From positions 496,001-560,000 of the forward strand of contig NZ_JAFCLN010000001.1 of NCBI RefSeq assembly GCF_018129385.1: DNA of 64,000 nucleotides, written 5' to 3'. The number at the start of each line of letters is the position of its first letter. Position 1 is the stretch's first letter. Below, piece after piece: positions 1 to 11,602 of this stretch. The DNA is from Bradyrhizobium lablabi (GTDB lineage Bacteria; Pseudomonadota; Alphaproteobacteria; Rhizobiales; Xanthobacteraceae). A program made the translations under genes and the position numbers. The notes under the pieces are model-generated. The model was not told where the DNA came from and searched no databases. It saw only the letters and a list, made by a program, of their open reading frames with translations.

Positions 1-2566
<2,566 letters not shown>

Positions 2567-2654
2567 GGCCTACAGACAATCCGAAAGAGGGATGGGAGTT
2601 GCGCGCCTTACACCATTTTGAACGGTTCCGCGCAAGCCGCGAAACCCGCTTTCC

Positions 2655-2693
2655 AGCACGGGATGACTATTCCTTGAATAGTCATCCCGTGCT
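2655..2693. other. Perfect 17-bp-stem hairpin
   Basis: Arms at 2655-2671 and 2677-2693 are perfect reverse complements around a 5-base loop (ccttg). A run of six T follows on the plus strand (about 2696-2701), as in a rho-independent terminator, but no plus-strand gene lies upstream. Both flanking genes read on the minus strand, where no T-run follows. It may be a repeat or the terminator of an unseen plus-strand transcript. Confidence 0.5.
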
Positions 2694-2705
2694 GCTTTTT
2701 TGTTT

Positions 2706-2755
2706 GGGCATGATCTTTTTCGGAAAACCGGTACCCACTTTTCCGGATCATGCCC
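2706..2755. repeat. Palindromic interspersed repeat, family A, copy 1
   Basis: An imperfect palindrome starting GGGCATGATC and ending GATCATGCCC, with an internal CGGAAAACCGGTACCCACTT core. Near-identical copies lie at 18818-18866 and 23614-23661. The element abuts the stop codon of the minus-strand gene at 2756. Confidence 0.85.
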
Positions 2756-2911
2756 CTAGAACCGCAGCCATTTGAGCAGGCCCAGCCCAATCAGGCCGTT
2801 CACGATCAGGAACAGAGCGATGATGTAATTGAGCAGCCGGGGCATGATGAGGATCAGCACACCGGCCACCAGCGAGATGATCGGCGTGATGTGAGCGACC
2901 GTGAGGGTCAT
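2756..2911 (-). CDS. Small membrane protein, DUF3096-like
   Basis: A 51-residue hydrophobic protein. It begins MTLTVAHITPIISLVAGVLI and contains PRLLNYIIALFLIVNGLIGL, which resembles the DUF3096 family of short two-helix membrane proteins. Two transmembrane segments (about residues 8-24 and 28-46) leave almost no soluble part. The ATG at 2911 is preceded by a purine-rich stretch (minus strand GGAGGTACTTCA). The stop codon abuts repeat copy A1. The function of DUF3096 is unknown to me. It stands alone, divergent from the DUF1236 gene. Confidence 0.7.
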   Translation of the reverse strand: MTLTVAHITPIISLVAGVLILIMPRLLNYIIALFLIVNGLIGLGLLKWLRF

Positions 2912-3155
2912 TGAAGTACCTCCGCGTCAGGCATGATTGATATGGGTGATGTCGAATCGAGGGCTGCAACTTACCCGCTGGCGCGGTTCCGGAATAGCAA
3001 CCTCGTGACGCCTCCGGCAGTTCCCCACTCTCATGAAAATTGCCCGAAATTGCCGCGTATGCGGCAGCTGAACCCCGGAACATTGCTGTGCGCGATGAAT
3101 TCTTCGTGCCATGTGCGCTGAACTGAGCGCCAATCATCGCAGGAGGAGTTTTGTC

Positions 3156-3512
3156 ATGCGGACTAAACTGTTGGCCATTGCGGCGATCGCCGGTGCATTG
3201 AGCGTGCCGCTCACAGCGCAGGCGCAGACCGTCGGTATCGTGCGCGGCGAAAGCGTCGTCATCGATGACGATGACGATTTCATCGCGCTGGAGCAGCGCC
3301 CGGCATTCCGTGAATACGTCGTGCGCGAGCACATTCCGAGCTATCGCGTTCCAGGACGCGTGGTGGTCGGCGGCGTGCTGCCGGAAGCCGGCGTGACCTA
3401 TTACAACGTGCCGCCGCGCTTCGGCCCCTCGCCCTACCGCTACACCGTGGTGAACGATTACCCGGTGCTGGTCGAACCGCGTACACGCCGCATCGTTCAG
3501 GTCCTGGAGTAA
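3156..3512 (+). CDS. DUF1236 exported protein
   Basis: A 118-residue protein with a clear N-terminal signal peptide (MRTKLLAIAAIAGALSVP, cleavage likely after AQA near residue 23), so it is probably periplasmic. The C-terminal half, with VTYYNVPPRFG and a final YPVLVEPRTRRIVQVLE, matches the DUF1236 pattern common in Bradyrhizobiaceae, often as one or two small repeats. An acidic run DDDDD follows the signal region. The start is fixed by the strong ribosome site GGAGGAG just upstream of ATG 3156. A rho-independent terminator follows at 3615. Role unknown. Confidence 0.85.
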   Translation: MRTKLLAIAAIAGALSVPLTAQAQTVGIVRGESVVIDDDDDFIALEQRPAFREYVVREHIPSYRVPGRVVVGGVLPEAGVTYYNVPPRFGPSPYRYTVVNDYPVLVEPRTRRIVQVLE

Positions 3513-3614
3513 AGCGTGATCAGCAGGCGAGAGATCGCGCTGAAGGAGTAGCGTCCTGAACGATCAGTCCGGGCGCCGCGCAAGCGGATGTGCGCGAGCC
3601 GACCGGACCAAAAG

Positions 3615-3654
3615 GCCCCGCCCGGTACTTCCCCCGCCGGAGCGGGGCTTTTTT
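3615..3654 (+). terminator. Rho-independent terminator after the DUF1236 gene
   Basis: GCCCCGC at 3615-3621 pairs with GCGGGGC at 3642-3648 and is followed by six T residues. It lies about 100 bases after the DUF1236 stop codon. The gene-free stretch 3513-3837 holds this terminator and the repeat at 3704-3816; I see nothing else in it. Confidence 0.75.
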
Positions 3655-3703
3655 GTTCGCGCGCTTTTTGTTCGCGTTGAAAATGGTCGCCACAAGCGAT
3701 GCC

Positions 3704-3816
3704 GTCATCCTGAGGTGCGAGCCTCGCGGTGCATTTGCACCGCGTGGTGAGCCTCGAAGGATGGGCCGCGGGCTCGCATCCTTCGAGGCGCGCAAGTGCG
3801 CGCACCTCAGGATGAC
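3704..3816. repeat. Palindromic interspersed repeat, family B, variant copy
   Basis: It begins GTCATCCTGAGGTGCGAG and ends CGCACCTCAGGATGAC, with internal CCTCGAAGGATG and CATCCTTCGAGG. These are the same core words as the composite repeats at 7025, 20284, 28185 and 48556. It lies between convergent genes. Confidence 0.8.
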
Positions 3817-3837
3817 GTCACTACGAGTGCCGCGCTA

Positions 3838-6000
3838 CTAATCCTGTATCTTCGAAAAATCCGCCACCGCGCGCGTCGCCGCGCGGATTTCGTTCAGCAG
3901 TTTCAGCCGGTTCTCGCGCACCTTCGGATCGTCGTCATTGACCTTGACCTTGTCGAAGAACGCATCCACCGCCGGCCGCAGCTTTGCCATCGCGCTCATC
4001 GCGGCGGCAAAATCTTCCTTGGCCACCGCGGCGCCCGCTTCCGCCTTCACCTGATCGATCGCCTTCGCCAGCGCCTTCTCTTCGTCGAGCTTGTAGAGCG
4101 AAGCATCCGGCGCACCGTCAAAGGTCCGCTTGTCCGTCTTCTCTTCGATCGCGAGGATGTTGCTCGCGCGCTTGGTGCCGGCGAGCAGGTTCTTGCCATC
4201 GTCGCTGTCGAGGAATTTTCCGAGCGCCTCCACGCGGCGGACCACCATAAGCAGATCGTCCTGGCCGCCCAGTGAGAATACGGCATCGACGAGATCGTGG
4301 CGCGCACCTTGATCGCGGAGTTGGACCTTCAGACGGTCAGCGAAGAAGGCGAGCAGAGCCGCAGTTAAGCTGCGGTCCAGCGGTACATCGCGCGGATTGA
4401 TAAGACCGCCACCAGGCGCTGAATCGAACACCGTAGTTCTGCCATGAACCGCCTCATGCAGCCGCTCGTGTGCTTGGTGAATGATCGGCGAGAGGGCTAA
4501 GCGAATCTTGTTTTCGACCAATAATCTGATCACGCCCAACGCTGCGCGCCGCAGTGCATAGGGGTCTTTGCTACCTGTCGGCTTCTCATCAATTACCCAG
4601 AAGCCGACAAGCGTATCGATCTTGTCCGCAAGTGCGACTGCTACACTCACCGGATCAGTCGGAACGCGATCGGCGGGTCCTTGTGGCTTGTAGTGCTCCT
4701 CGCTCGCAGCCGCAACAGAAGCATCTTCACGCTGCGCCTGCGCATAATACTTGCCCATCAGGCCTTGCAGCTCGGGGAATTCGCCGACGACTTCCGTAAG
4801 CAAATCCGCCTTCGCCAGATGTGCGGCGCGCTTCGCTTTCTCGACGTCGGCGCCGATCAGCGGCGCGATCTCGGCCGCGAGCCGCTCGATACGCTTGATG
4901 CGCTCGGCCTGCGTGCCGAGCTTTTCGTGAAACACGATCTGCTCGAACTTCGGCAGCCGGTCCTCGAGCTTCGTCTTCAGGTCCGTCTCGTAGAAGAACT
5001 TCGCATCGCTTAGCCGCGCGCGGATCACGCGCTCATTGCCGGCGACGATGGTCTTGCCGCCGTCGGTCGCCTCGATGTTGGCGGTGAGGATGAACTTGTT
5101 GGCGAGCTTTCCAGTCTTCGGATCGCTCACCACAAAGCACTTCTGGTTGTTGCGGATGGTGGCGCGGATCACTTCGCCCGGGATGGAGAGGAACTCCGCA
5201 TCGAACGAGCCCATCAGCACGACCGGCCATTCGACGAGGCCGGCGACTTCGTCGAGCAGCACCTGGTCTTCCACCAGCTCATAGCCTTGCGCGAAGGCGA
5301 GCTGTTTCGCGTCGGCAAGGATGATGTCCTTGCGCGCCTGCGGATCGAGCACGACCTTGGCCGCCTTCAGCCTGGCTTCGTAGTCCTCGAAGTGACGCAC
5401 GGAGATCGCACTTGGGGCCATGAAGCGATGACCGTAGGTGGTCTGGCCCGCCTCGATGCCGTCGATCGAAAACTTCACGACGTCAGGCTCTTCGGTGTCG
5501 GGACCGAAGGTGGCGGTGATCGCGTGCAGCGGCCGCACCCAACTCAGCGATCCCGATTTGGCCGAGCGCGCGCCCCAGCGCATCGATTTCGGCCACGGGA
5601 ACGTGCGGACAATGACCGGCAGGATATCGGCCAGCACATCGATCGCGGGGCGGCCCGGCTTCTCGATCAGCGCGATGTAGAAATCGCCCTTCTTGTCGTT
5701 CTGGATCTTTGCCTCTGATATCGAGGAGAGGCCGGTGGCCTTCAAAAATCCCTGGATTGCGGGCTCAGGTCCGCCGACGCGCGGGCCGCGGCGCTCTTCC
5801 TTCAGGTCGGGCTGGCGCGCAGGGATTCCGTGCACGGTCAGCGCCAGGCGGCGCGGCGTGGCAAAGGCTTTGGCGCCTTCATAGACGAGGCCTTCGGCCA
5901 CCAGCTTGTCGGTGACCGTGCGGCGCAGATCGTCGGCCGCCTTCGCCTGCATGCGCGCGGGAATTTCTTCCGAAAACAGTTCGAGCAAAAGATCGGGCAT
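3838..6000 (-). CDS. glyS: Glycyl-tRNA synthetase beta subunit
   Basis: The 720-residue beta chain of the heterotetrameric (alpha2-beta2) glycyl-tRNA synthetase, which charges tRNA-Gly in the cytosol. The N-terminus [18 protein letters not shown] is the hallmark of the family. The C-terminal part contains the anticodon-binding-like region ending in [16 protein letters not shown]. The start at 6000 overlaps the glyQ stop in the arrangement TGATG, so the two subunits are translationally coupled and made in equal amounts. Upstream in-frame codons exist inside glyQ, but the family N-terminus and the overlap fix the ATG at 6000. Confidence 0.97.
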   Translation of the reverse strand: MPDLLLELFSEEIPARMQAKAADDLRRTVTDKLVAEGLVYEGAKAFATPRRLALTVHGIPARQPDLKEERRGPRVGGPEPAIQGFLKATGLSSISEAKIQNDKKGDFYIALIEKPGRPAIDVLADILPVIVRTFPWPKSMRWGARSAKSGSLSWVRPLHAITATFGPDTEEPDVVKFSIDGIEAGQTTYGHRFMAPSAISVRHFEDYEARLKAAKVVLDPQARKDIILADAKQLAFAQGYELVEDQVLLDEVAGLVEWPVVLMGSFDAEFLSIPGEVIRATIRNNQKCFVVSDPKTGKLANKFILTANIEATDGGKTIVAGNERVIRARLSDAKFFYETDLKTKLEDRLPKFEQIVFHEKLGTQAERIKRIERLAAEIAPLIGADVEKAKRAAHLAKADLLTEVVGEFPELQGLMGKYYAQAQREDASVAAASEEHYKPQGPADRVPTDPVSVAVALADKIDTLVGFWVIDEKPTGSKDPYALRRAALGVIRLLVENKIRLALSPIIHQAHERLHEAVHGRTTVFDSAPGGGLINPRDVPLDRSLTAALLAFFADRLKVQLRDQGARHDLVDAVFSLGGQDDLLMVVRRVEALGKFLDSDDGKNLLAGTKRASNILAIEEKTDKRTFDGAPDASLYKLDEEKALAKAIDQVKAEAGAAVAKEDFAAAMSAMAKLRPAVDAFFDKVKVNDDDPKVRENRLKLLNEIRAATRAVADFSKIQD

Positions 6001-6935
6001 CAGATCGCCCTGCCCGCTTCGGTGTGCACCCAGGCTTCGCCGCACGCCTTCGCCAATTCGCGCACGCGCAGGATATAGCTCTGCCGCTCCGTCACCGAGA
6101 TCACGCCGCGCGCATCCAGCAGGTTGAAGGCGTGGCTCGCCTTGATGCACTGGTCATAGGCCGGCAGCGCCATCAGATGTTCCTTTTGGTTGCCGCCCTC
6201 ACGCCAACCCGCGGCGAGATATTTCTTGCACGCCGCTTCGGCCATTTTGAACTGCTCGAACAGCATGTCGGTGTCGGCATACTCGAAATTGTGTCGCGAA
6301 TATTCCTGCTCCGCCTGCAGGAAGACGTCGCCATAGGTCACCTTGTCGGCGCCCTCGCGGCCGTTGAAGTTGAGATCGTAGACGCGGTCGACGCCCTGCA
6401 CATACATGGCGAGACGCTCGAGCCCGTAAGTGAGTTCTCCCGCGACCGGCGCACATTCGACGCCGGCGACCTGCTGGAAGTACGTGAACTGGGAAACTTC
6501 CATGCCGTCGCACCAGCATTCCCAGCCCAAGCCCCACGCGCCGAGCGTCGGGCTTTCCCAGTCGTCCTCGACGAAGCGGATGTCGTGCACGGACGAATCG
6601 ATTCCGATCGCGGCGAGCGACTTCAGGTAAAGCTCCTGAAGGTTCGGCGGCGACGGCTTCATGATCACCTGGTACTGGTAATAGTGCTGGAGGCGGTTTG
6701 GGTTCTCGCCGTAGCGGCCATCCTTGGGCCGGCGCGAGGGCTGCACGTAGGCGGCATTCCACGGTTTTGGCCCCAGCGCGCGCAAGGTGGTCGCGGGATG
6801 GAACGTGCCGGCGCCCATTTCCATGTCGTAGGGCTGCAGGATCACGCAGCCCTGCTCCGCCCAGAACCGCTGCAGCGCGAGGATAAAGCCCTGGAACGAA
6901 CGTTCCGGGCGCATGTGGTCAGGCAGGGCATCCAT
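6000..6935 (-). CDS. glyQ: Glycyl-tRNA synthetase alpha subunit
   Basis: The 311-residue catalytic alpha chain. It contains the class II synthetase core: [19 protein letters not shown] near the start, [22 protein letters not shown] (ATP/glycine site), then [22 protein letters not shown] and the C-terminal helical part. Length and motifs are normal for bacterial GlyQ. The gene is first in the glyQ-glyS operon and overlaps glyS by one base. The region upstream (6936-7128) holds a family B repeat. Confidence 0.97.
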   Translation of the reverse strand: MDALPDHMRPERSFQGFILALQRFWAEQGCVILQPYDMEMGAGTFHPATTLRALGPKPWNAAYVQPSRRPKDGRYGENPNRLQHYYQYQVIMKPSPPNLQELYLKSLAAIGIDSSVHDIRFVEDDWESPTLGAWGLGWECWCDGMEVSQFTYFQQVAGVECAPVAGELTYGLERLAMYVQGVDRVYDLNFNGREGADKVTYGDVFLQAEQEYSRHNFEYADTDMLFEQFKMAEAACKKYLAAGWREGGNQKEHLMALPAYDQCIKASHAFNLLDARGVISVTERQSYILRVRELAKACGEAWVHTEAGRAI

Positions 6936-7024
6936 CGTCAGAATCGGTCTCGCGAAGGGGGCGGAAAATGCGCGGGACCGTATCGACGGGGGAGCGGGGA
7001 ATCAAGGCGATGGAGACCTTGATT

Positions 7025-7124
7025 CCTCATGGTGAGGAGGCGCAAAGCGCCGTCTCGAACCATGAAGGCCCGAGACCTTGGCCATCCTTCGAGACGCGGG
7101 CTGCGCCCGCTCCTCAGGATGAGG
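7025..7124. repeat. Composite palindromic repeat, family B
   Basis: Two modules lie side by side. CCTCATGGTGAGG pairs outward with CGTCTCGAACCATGA, and CATCCTTCGAGACG is followed by CTCCTCAGGATGAGG. The same two modules recur at 20284, 28185 and 48556. It lies between the minus-strand genes at 7129 and 6935. Confidence 0.85.
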
Positions 7125-7128
7125 GCCG

Positions 7129-7320
7129 TCAGCCCGGGCGATAGGCGCCCGTGACGGGGTCGCGCTTCAGCGTCGGAATTTCGCTGGTCCTCACGGTCTC
7201 GGCCATGCGGGCCAGGCGAGCTTCTTCCAGCTCGCGGTTGATCCTCTGAGCGGTCTTGTAAGCCCAGCGAACCACGGCGAGCCCACCCAGGGCAGCTCCA
7301 AATGCGACCAGCGGCGGCAT
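7129..7320 (-). CDS. Small hypothetical protein with N-terminal hydrophobic segment
   Basis: 63 residues. MPPLVAFGAALGGLAVVRWA forms one hydrophobic segment, followed by a charged helix (QRINRELEEARLARMAE) and a short tail ending VTGAYRPG. The tail SEIPTLKRDPVTGAYRPG resembles small conserved proteins of Bradyrhizobiaceae, but I cannot assign a family. ATG 7320 is preferred over an upstream in-frame codon at 7389 because it starts the hydrophobic helix directly. Probably a single-pass inner membrane protein. Confidence 0.6.
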   Translation of the reverse strand: MPPLVAFGAALGGLAVVRWAYKTAQRINRELEEARLARMAETVRTSEIPTLKRDPVTGAYRPG

Positions 7321-7459
7321 CTGTCGATCCTTGTCGTTCGTGTCAGCCCCCAATGCCCGCATTCTCTCCCAACGCGGCCCGGCCTGCAATCGGGTGCTCC
7401 GGAACCAAATGCCGCGGCCATCTCACCGGGTTTTGAGCGCTCCGGCTTAAAAAGCGGCT

Positions 7460-7494
7460 GGAGTCTCGTTCCGATAAGATCGGAACGAGACTCC
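7460..7494. other. Perfect 16-bp-stem hairpin
   Basis: GGAGTCTCGTTCCGAT at 7460-7475 pairs perfectly with 7479-7494 around the loop AAG. It lies downstream of the minus-strand S49 peptidase gene and upstream of the small gene at 7320. It may terminate the peptidase transcript, although only a short T-run follows on that strand (GCCGCTTTTTAAG). Confidence 0.5.
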
Positions 7495-7507
7495 ATCTTA
7501 TTGTTTT

Positions 7508-7580
7508 GACGCGTTTTCTTCACGCGAACCGGAAATCCACCCCGCATCGGGTGCGGGCAGGCTTCGCTTGAAACGCTCTA
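7508..7580. repeat. Interspersed repeat ending in a stop codon
   Basis: GACGCGTTTTCTTCACGCGAACCGG followed by a GC-rich middle and GCTTGAAACGCTCTA. From memory, this sequence pattern is widespread between Bradyrhizobium genes. Its last three bases (cta, 7578-7580) are the TAG stop of the minus-strand peptidase gene. Confidence 0.55.
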
Positions 7581-8489
7581 GAAGCCGAATTTGGCCCAGA
7601 TGGCCCGGGTTTCCAGCGCCGAGATCAGATCATCCGGCAGTCCCCCGATACCGTCGAGCGCGGCGAGCGACCCGGCACCCGGCGACCGCCGCCCCAACAG
7701 ACCGGACAGGAGCCCGCTGGCCGGCGCGATGACGGGGGTCAGCACCTTTTCGCCGTAGCGGGCGCGCAGCGTCGAGCGGAGATCGCCGACGGCATCGGCC
7801 AGCCCGAGCGATACCGAGGTTTCGCCCGCCCAATATTCGCCGGTGAACAGCGTATCGTCGGCGCCCTTCAGCCGCACGCCGCGGCTTGCTTTCACCAGCG
7901 CGATGAAGATCGCATGGATTTCGCGCTGGATCGATTTCAGCCGCTCGACCTCCTCCGGCTTCTCGGGCAGGAACGGATCGAGCATCGCCTTGTGCTCGCC
8001 CGCGGTATAGAGCCTGCGTTCGACGCCGATCTTCCTGATCAGCTCCTGAAATCCAAAAGTGCCGCCGACCACGCCGATCGATCCGAGGATCGAGGATGGA
8101 TCGCAAAAGATCTCGTCACCCGCGCAGGCGATCATGTAGCCGCCGGAAGCCGCGACATCCTCGACGAACACCAGCACCGGCAGTTTCTTTTCCGCCGCAA
8201 GCTGCCTGATCCGCAGATAGATCTGCCGCGACTGCACCGGCGATCCGCCGGGCGAATTGATCACCAGCGCCACCGCCCTGGCGTTTCGGGTGCCGAAGGC
8301 GCGCTCCAGCATCTTGGCGACGCCGGCCAGCGACATGCCGGGCCGCAGCGGGGTGACCGCGCCGATCACCCCCGACAGACGGACCACGGGCACGACCGGA
8401 ACATCGCGCCGCAGCCGCGCCGGTAACAATTGCTTCAGCCTGTCAACGAGGCCCGGCCATCCCGCGCGATCACTTGTTTGTTGATTCAT
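7578..8489 (-). CDS. S49 family serine peptidase (SppA/SohB-like)
   Basis: 303 residues. The ClpP-fold S49 core is clear: INSPGGSPVQS at about 78-87, the nucleophile Ser115 in AASGGYM, the oxyanion stretch SILGSIGVVGG at 133-143, and the general base Lys167 in GEHKAML. Members digest signal peptides or membrane protein fragments. No strong transmembrane helix is visible before the domain, so it may be a peripheral inner membrane or cytosolic enzyme. Length is close to the short SohB/SppA class. The stop codon is provided by the adjoining repeat. Confidence 0.9.
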   Translation of the reverse strand: MNQQTSDRAGWPGLVDRLKQLLPARLRRDVPVVPVVRLSGVIGAVTPLRPGMSLAGVAKMLERAFGTRNARAVALVINSPGGSPVQSRQIYLRIRQLAAEKKLPVLVFVEDVAASGGYMIACAGDEIFCDPSSILGSIGVVGGTFGFQELIRKIGVERRLYTAGEHKAMLDPFLPEKPEEVERLKSIQREIHAIFIALVKASRGVRLKGADDTLFTGEYWAGETSVSLGLADAVGDLRSTLRARYGEKVLTPVIAPASGLLSGLLGRRSPGAGSLAALDGIGGLPDDLISALETRAIWAKFGF

Positions 8490-8597
8490 GCCGTTACCTC
8501 GAATTAACCATTTTTTATCACGCCACTGTCATTGGAAAGCCGGGAACGCCTTTTGCATAGCCGGGATTGAGGCTGCAATGGCGCAGCGGAGAGTGAC

Positions 8598-8693
8598 ATG
8601 AAGATTTACCTGCTGTTGATGCTGATCGGCACCCTTTTGACCGCGATTCACTTCACTTCCGCACCCGAACAACGCTCGAAAACCCTTCCCTAA
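8598..8693 (+). CDS. Possible 31-residue membrane microprotein
   Basis: ATG 8598 opens a 31-codon frame, MKIYLLLMLIGTLLTAIHF followed by a short polar tail. A purine-rich GGAGAG lies 7 bases upstream. The hydrophobic N-terminus could be a single membrane helix. It sits alone between the divergent peptidase gene and the convergent methyltransferase gene. No homologue is recognised. Confidence 0.4.
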   Translation: MKIYLLLMLIGTLLTAIHFTSAPEQRSKTLP

Positions 8694-8744
8694 TAGGCCG
8701 AAGTCCTGAGCTTATCTGCTCACGACTCGGGCAGGCTGACAGCC

Positions 8745-9512
8745 TCACAGTGTCGCAAGCGGCAAAACGCGCTGACCCGCCAAAACCTCCTGCACCTCTT
8801 TATTGGGCACGCCTGACTCATCATTGAGCATCAGGGCGGGATGGATTTGCGTCGGCGCCCTGCTTCCCTTGGTGGCGCGAACCAGAACGCGAATAGCCGG
8901 GGTTCTGACATCTCCGTGAACTGGAAGAATCGCCAGGCTACCAAAGCCGCGGTCGAGCGCGGCCAGCACGTCGCCGATGCCGTCGGCGCGCCAGATCAGC
9001 GTCAGCGTTCCCGACGATTTGAGAATGCGCCGCGCGGCGTGCACCCAGTTTTGCAGCGTGTCCGAGGTGGCGACATGGGCGAGCCCGCGCGCCTTGTCGG
9101 GCGAGATACGGTGCCGCGCGGGATCGTTGAACGGCGGGTTCATCAGCACCGCATCGACGCTGTCGGGCGCAAGGCCGGCGGCTGCATACGCTTCGGCGGG
9201 AGATTCGACATCGAGCACGATCACATTGGCGGCGATGCCATTTGCCGCCGCATTGCCGCGCGCCAGTTCTGCAAGCGCCGCGTCGATCTCGACCAGCACA
9301 AGATCAATGCCGGCCACGCGCCGCGCCGCCGCAAGGCCTGCGGCGCCGACGCCGGCGCCGAAATCGACCACGCGATCGCCCGATCGCGCCGGCGTCGCGG
9401 CAGCCAGCAGCATCGCATCGTGACCTGCACGGTGGCCGGACTTCAACTGGCGCAAGCGCAACTGCCCACCGAGGAATGCGTCCTCGGTGCATGCGCCCGC
9501 ACGCTCAGTCAT
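8745..9512 (-). CDS. tRNA1(Val) (adenine-37-N6)-methyltransferase-like protein
   Basis: 255 residues. A class I SAM-dependent methyltransferase with the SAM site VVDFGAGVGAAGLAAARR (about residues 48-65) and the catalytic NPPF motif typical of N6-adenine methyltransferases. The preceding LRQLKSGHRAGHDAMLLAAA matches the TrmN6/YfiC group. The start at 9512 overlaps the stop of the upstream DUF2007 gene by 8 bases (ATGACTGA), arguing for coupling; an alternative start at 9533 adds seven residues. The exact RNA target is inferred from the family only. Confidence 0.82.
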   Translation of the reverse strand: MTERAGACTEDAFLGGQLRLRQLKSGHRAGHDAMLLAAATPARSGDRVVDFGAGVGAAGLAAARRVAGIDLVLVEIDAALAELARGNAAANGIAANVIVLDVESPAEAYAAAGLAPDSVDAVLMNPPFNDPARHRISPDKARGLAHVATSDTLQNWVHAARRILKSSGTLTLIWRADGIGDVLAALDRGFGSLAILPVHGDVRTPAIRVLVRATKGSRAPTQIHPALMLNDESGVPNKEVQEVLAGQRVLPLATL

Positions 9513-9777
9513 CGGCACGCAATTCGTGGGCAAGACCGGCGTCGGTCAGGAGCTGGCGGGCCTCGCGGTTGTCGTCCTCATGGACCATGATCCGGCGCGG
9601 CAGCATGCCGAGCGAGCCCTCGACGATGCTCATGTTCTGGTCCAGCACCAGATGCTGGATATTGGCGCCATCGAGCAGCGCGCCGATGGCGGAAACCAGC
9701 ACCACATCGTTGGTCCGAACCAATTCCCGCACGTCGCTCTTCTCCTTCCGGCCCGCCTTGGGGGCGGCGGGCGGCAT
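9505..9777 (-). CDS. DUF2007 protein
   Basis: 90 residues. MRELVRTND-like core (VRELVRTNDVVLVSAIGALL) followed by LVLDQNMSIVEGSLGMLPRR, which is the DUF2007 signature of small proteins annotated as putative signal-transducing. The first 16 residues are a charged extension. The gene overlaps the 5' end of the methyltransferase gene and faces away from the polyprenyl synthase gene at 9867. Its biochemical role is not established. Confidence 0.85.
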   Translation of the reverse strand: MPPAAPKAGRKEKSDVRELVRTNDVVLVSAIGALLDGANIQHLVLDQNMSIVEGSLGMLPRRIMVHEDDNREARQLLTDAGLAHELRADD

Positions 9778-9866
9778 GTCAACTGGCTAGCTGCCCTTGC
9801 CGCGCCGCACCGCAGTTTCTATTGTATCCCAAGGATAGTGTTTATTGGGCAAAAGTGGAGACCAGC

Positions 9867-10877
9867 GTGGCGGTTATTGTACCCTTCGAGAGCCCGCAAA
9901 ACGCCTCGATAGAGCCGCTGGTCGCTCTCGTTGCCGCCGACATGGAGCGCGTCAACGCCACCATCCTGTCGCGGACCGGCTCCGAAGTCACGATGATCCC
10001 CGAAGTCGCCAACCACCTGATTTCCTCAGGGGGCAAGCGGCTGCGCCCGATGCTGACGCTGGCGATGGCGAACCTCACCGGCTATTCCGGCGACGGCCAC
10101 ATCAAGCTCGCGGCCGCCGTCGAGTTCATGCACACGGCGACGCTGCTGCATGACGACGTGGTCGACGAGAGCGAACTGCGGCGCGGCAAGCTTTCCGCGC
10201 GCATGCTGTGGGGCAATGAAGCGAGCGTGCTGGTCGGCGACTTCCTGCTCGGCCAGGCCTTTCGCATGATGGTCGAGGTCGGCTCGCTCCGCGCGCTCGA
10301 CATCCTCTCGTCCGCCGCCGCCACCATCGCCGAGGGCGAGGTGATGCAGCTGGCGGCCGCGAAAAATACCGCGACCACCGAGGACGAATATCTCGCCGTC
10401 ATCAGAGGCAAGACCGCCGAACTGTTCGCCGCCGCCTGCGAGGTCGGCCCCGTCATCGCCAACCGGCCGAAGGCCGAGCAGACCGCTTGCCGCTCGGTCG
10501 GCATGAATCTCGGCATCGCCTTCCAGCTTATCGACGACGTGCTGGATTACGGCGGCAAGGCCGCAAAACTCGGCAAGAATGTCGGCGACGATTTCCGCGA
10601 GGGCAAGATCACGCTGCCCGTGGTGCTCGCCTTCCGCCGCGGCAATGACAGCGAACGCGCGTTCTGGATCAGGGCGCTGGAGCGCGGCGAGATCGGCGGC
10701 AACGACCTCGACCACGCCATCGGGCTGATGACCAAGCACCGCGCGCTGGAAGACACGATCAACCGCGCCCAGCATTACGGCGCGATGGCGGTCGATGCGC
10801 TGGCGCTGTTTCCGCCCTCGCCGATGAAGTCCGCGCTGGAGCAGGTGGTGGCATTCTGCCTGGCACGGTCGCACTGA
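9867..10877 (+). CDS. ispB: Polyprenyl diphosphate synthase (octaprenyl/decaprenyl type)
   Basis: 336 residues from the GTG start. A trans-prenyltransferase that builds the isoprenoid side chain of ubiquinone from IPP and an allylic primer. The first aspartate-rich motif is HDDVVDE (Asp96, 97 and 100), with GGKRLRP upstream; the second is DDVLD at 223-227. Chain length cannot be read with certainty. GTG 9867 is preceded by GTGGAG about 7 bases away; a TTG at 9822 would add 15 residues with no better ribosome site. Divergent from the DUF2007 gene. Confidence 0.93.
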   Translation: MAVIVPFESPQNASIEPLVALVAADMERVNATILSRTGSEVTMIPEVANHLISSGGKRLRPMLTLAMANLTGYSGDGHIKLAAAVEFMHTATLLHDDVVDESELRRGKLSARMLWGNEASVLVGDFLLGQAFRMMVEVGSLRALDILSSAAATIAEGEVMQLAAAKNTATTEDEYLAVIRGKTAELFAAACEVGPVIANRPKAEQTACRSVGMNLGIAFQLIDDVLDYGGKAAKLGKNVGDDFREGKITLPVVLAFRRGNDSERAFWIRALERGEIGGNDLDHAIGLMTKHRALEDTINRAQHYGAMAVDALALFPPSPMKSALEQVVAFCLARSH

Positions 10878-10884
10878 CGCTTCT

Positions 10885-10967
10885 GTAGGATGGGTAGAGC
10901 GCAGCGAAACCCATCAATTCCCAAATGCCAGCGGTCGATGGGTTTCGCTGCGCTCTACCCATCCTAC
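10885..10967. repeat. Long inverted repeat, family F
   Basis: Arms GTAGGATGGGTAGAGCGCAG... and its reverse complement ending CTACCCATCCTAC are near-perfect over about 31 bases with a loop of about 20 bases. It is related to the element at 17155-17234. It lies between ispB and the LysE gene. Confidence 0.85.
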
Positions 10968-10978
10968 GAATCCGGAAA

Positions 10979-11602
10979 ATGAATTTCTCGCTGTTTTTGC
11001 TCGCCGCGCTCATCATCGCCGCCGTTCCGGGTCCCGGCATCTTCTACGTCGCGGCGCGGACGCTGTCGGGCGGAAGGCCAAGCGGCATCGCGTCCAGCGT
11101 GGGGACGGGGCTCGGCGGCCTCGTGCACGTCATCGCAGGCGGCGTCGGCGTTTCCGCGATCATTCTGGCCAGCGCCGAGCTCTTCACGGCGCTAAAGCTG
11201 CTCGGCGCGATCTATCTGGTATGGCTAGGCATCCGGACATTTCGCGAAGCCGGCATTCTGCCTGACGAGCGGCCGGTAGCACGGAGCGCTCGCAGCGCCT
11301 TCCGGGAAGGCGTGCTGGTCGAGGCGTTGAACCCGAAGACGGCGGCGTTCTTTCTCGCCTTCATCCCGCAATTTCTCGATCCGGCGGGCGCCAGCCCGGC
11401 GCTTCAATTCATGGTGCTCGGCCTGATTTCCGTGACGCTCAATACGCTTGTCGACTTCGCGGTAGTCTTCATGGCATCCGCGGCGCGTGAGAATTTTGTG
11501 CGCAAGCCGCATCTGTTCCGGCGGCTGAGGCAGGGATCGGGGCTGTTCATTGCCGGGCTCGGCATTTCGCTGGCGCTGGCCCGGCGGCCGGCGACCAGCT
11601 AG
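10979..11602 (+). CDS. LysE/RhtB family exporter
   Basis: 207 residues, about five to six hydrophobic segments. The N-terminus MNFSLFLLAALIIAAVPGPG carries the PGPG motif typical of LysE/RhtB amino acid exporters, and residues near 119-133 (EALNPKTAAFFLAFI) match the family's second conserved stretch. It is an inner membrane protein that probably exports amino acids or derivatives; the substrate cannot be predicted. ATG 10979 is chosen because it precedes the first helix directly. The gene ends convergently with ispE, overlapping it by four bases. Confidence 0.9.
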   Translation: MNFSLFLLAALIIAAVPGPGIFYVAARTLSGGRPSGIASSVGTGLGGLVHVIAGGVGVSAIILASAELFTALKLLGAIYLVWLGIRTFREAGILPDERPVARSARSAFREGVLVEALNPKTAAFFLAFIPQFLDPAGASPALQFMVLGLISVTLNTLVDFAVVFMASAARENFVRKPHLFRRLRQGSGLFIAGLGISLALARRPATS

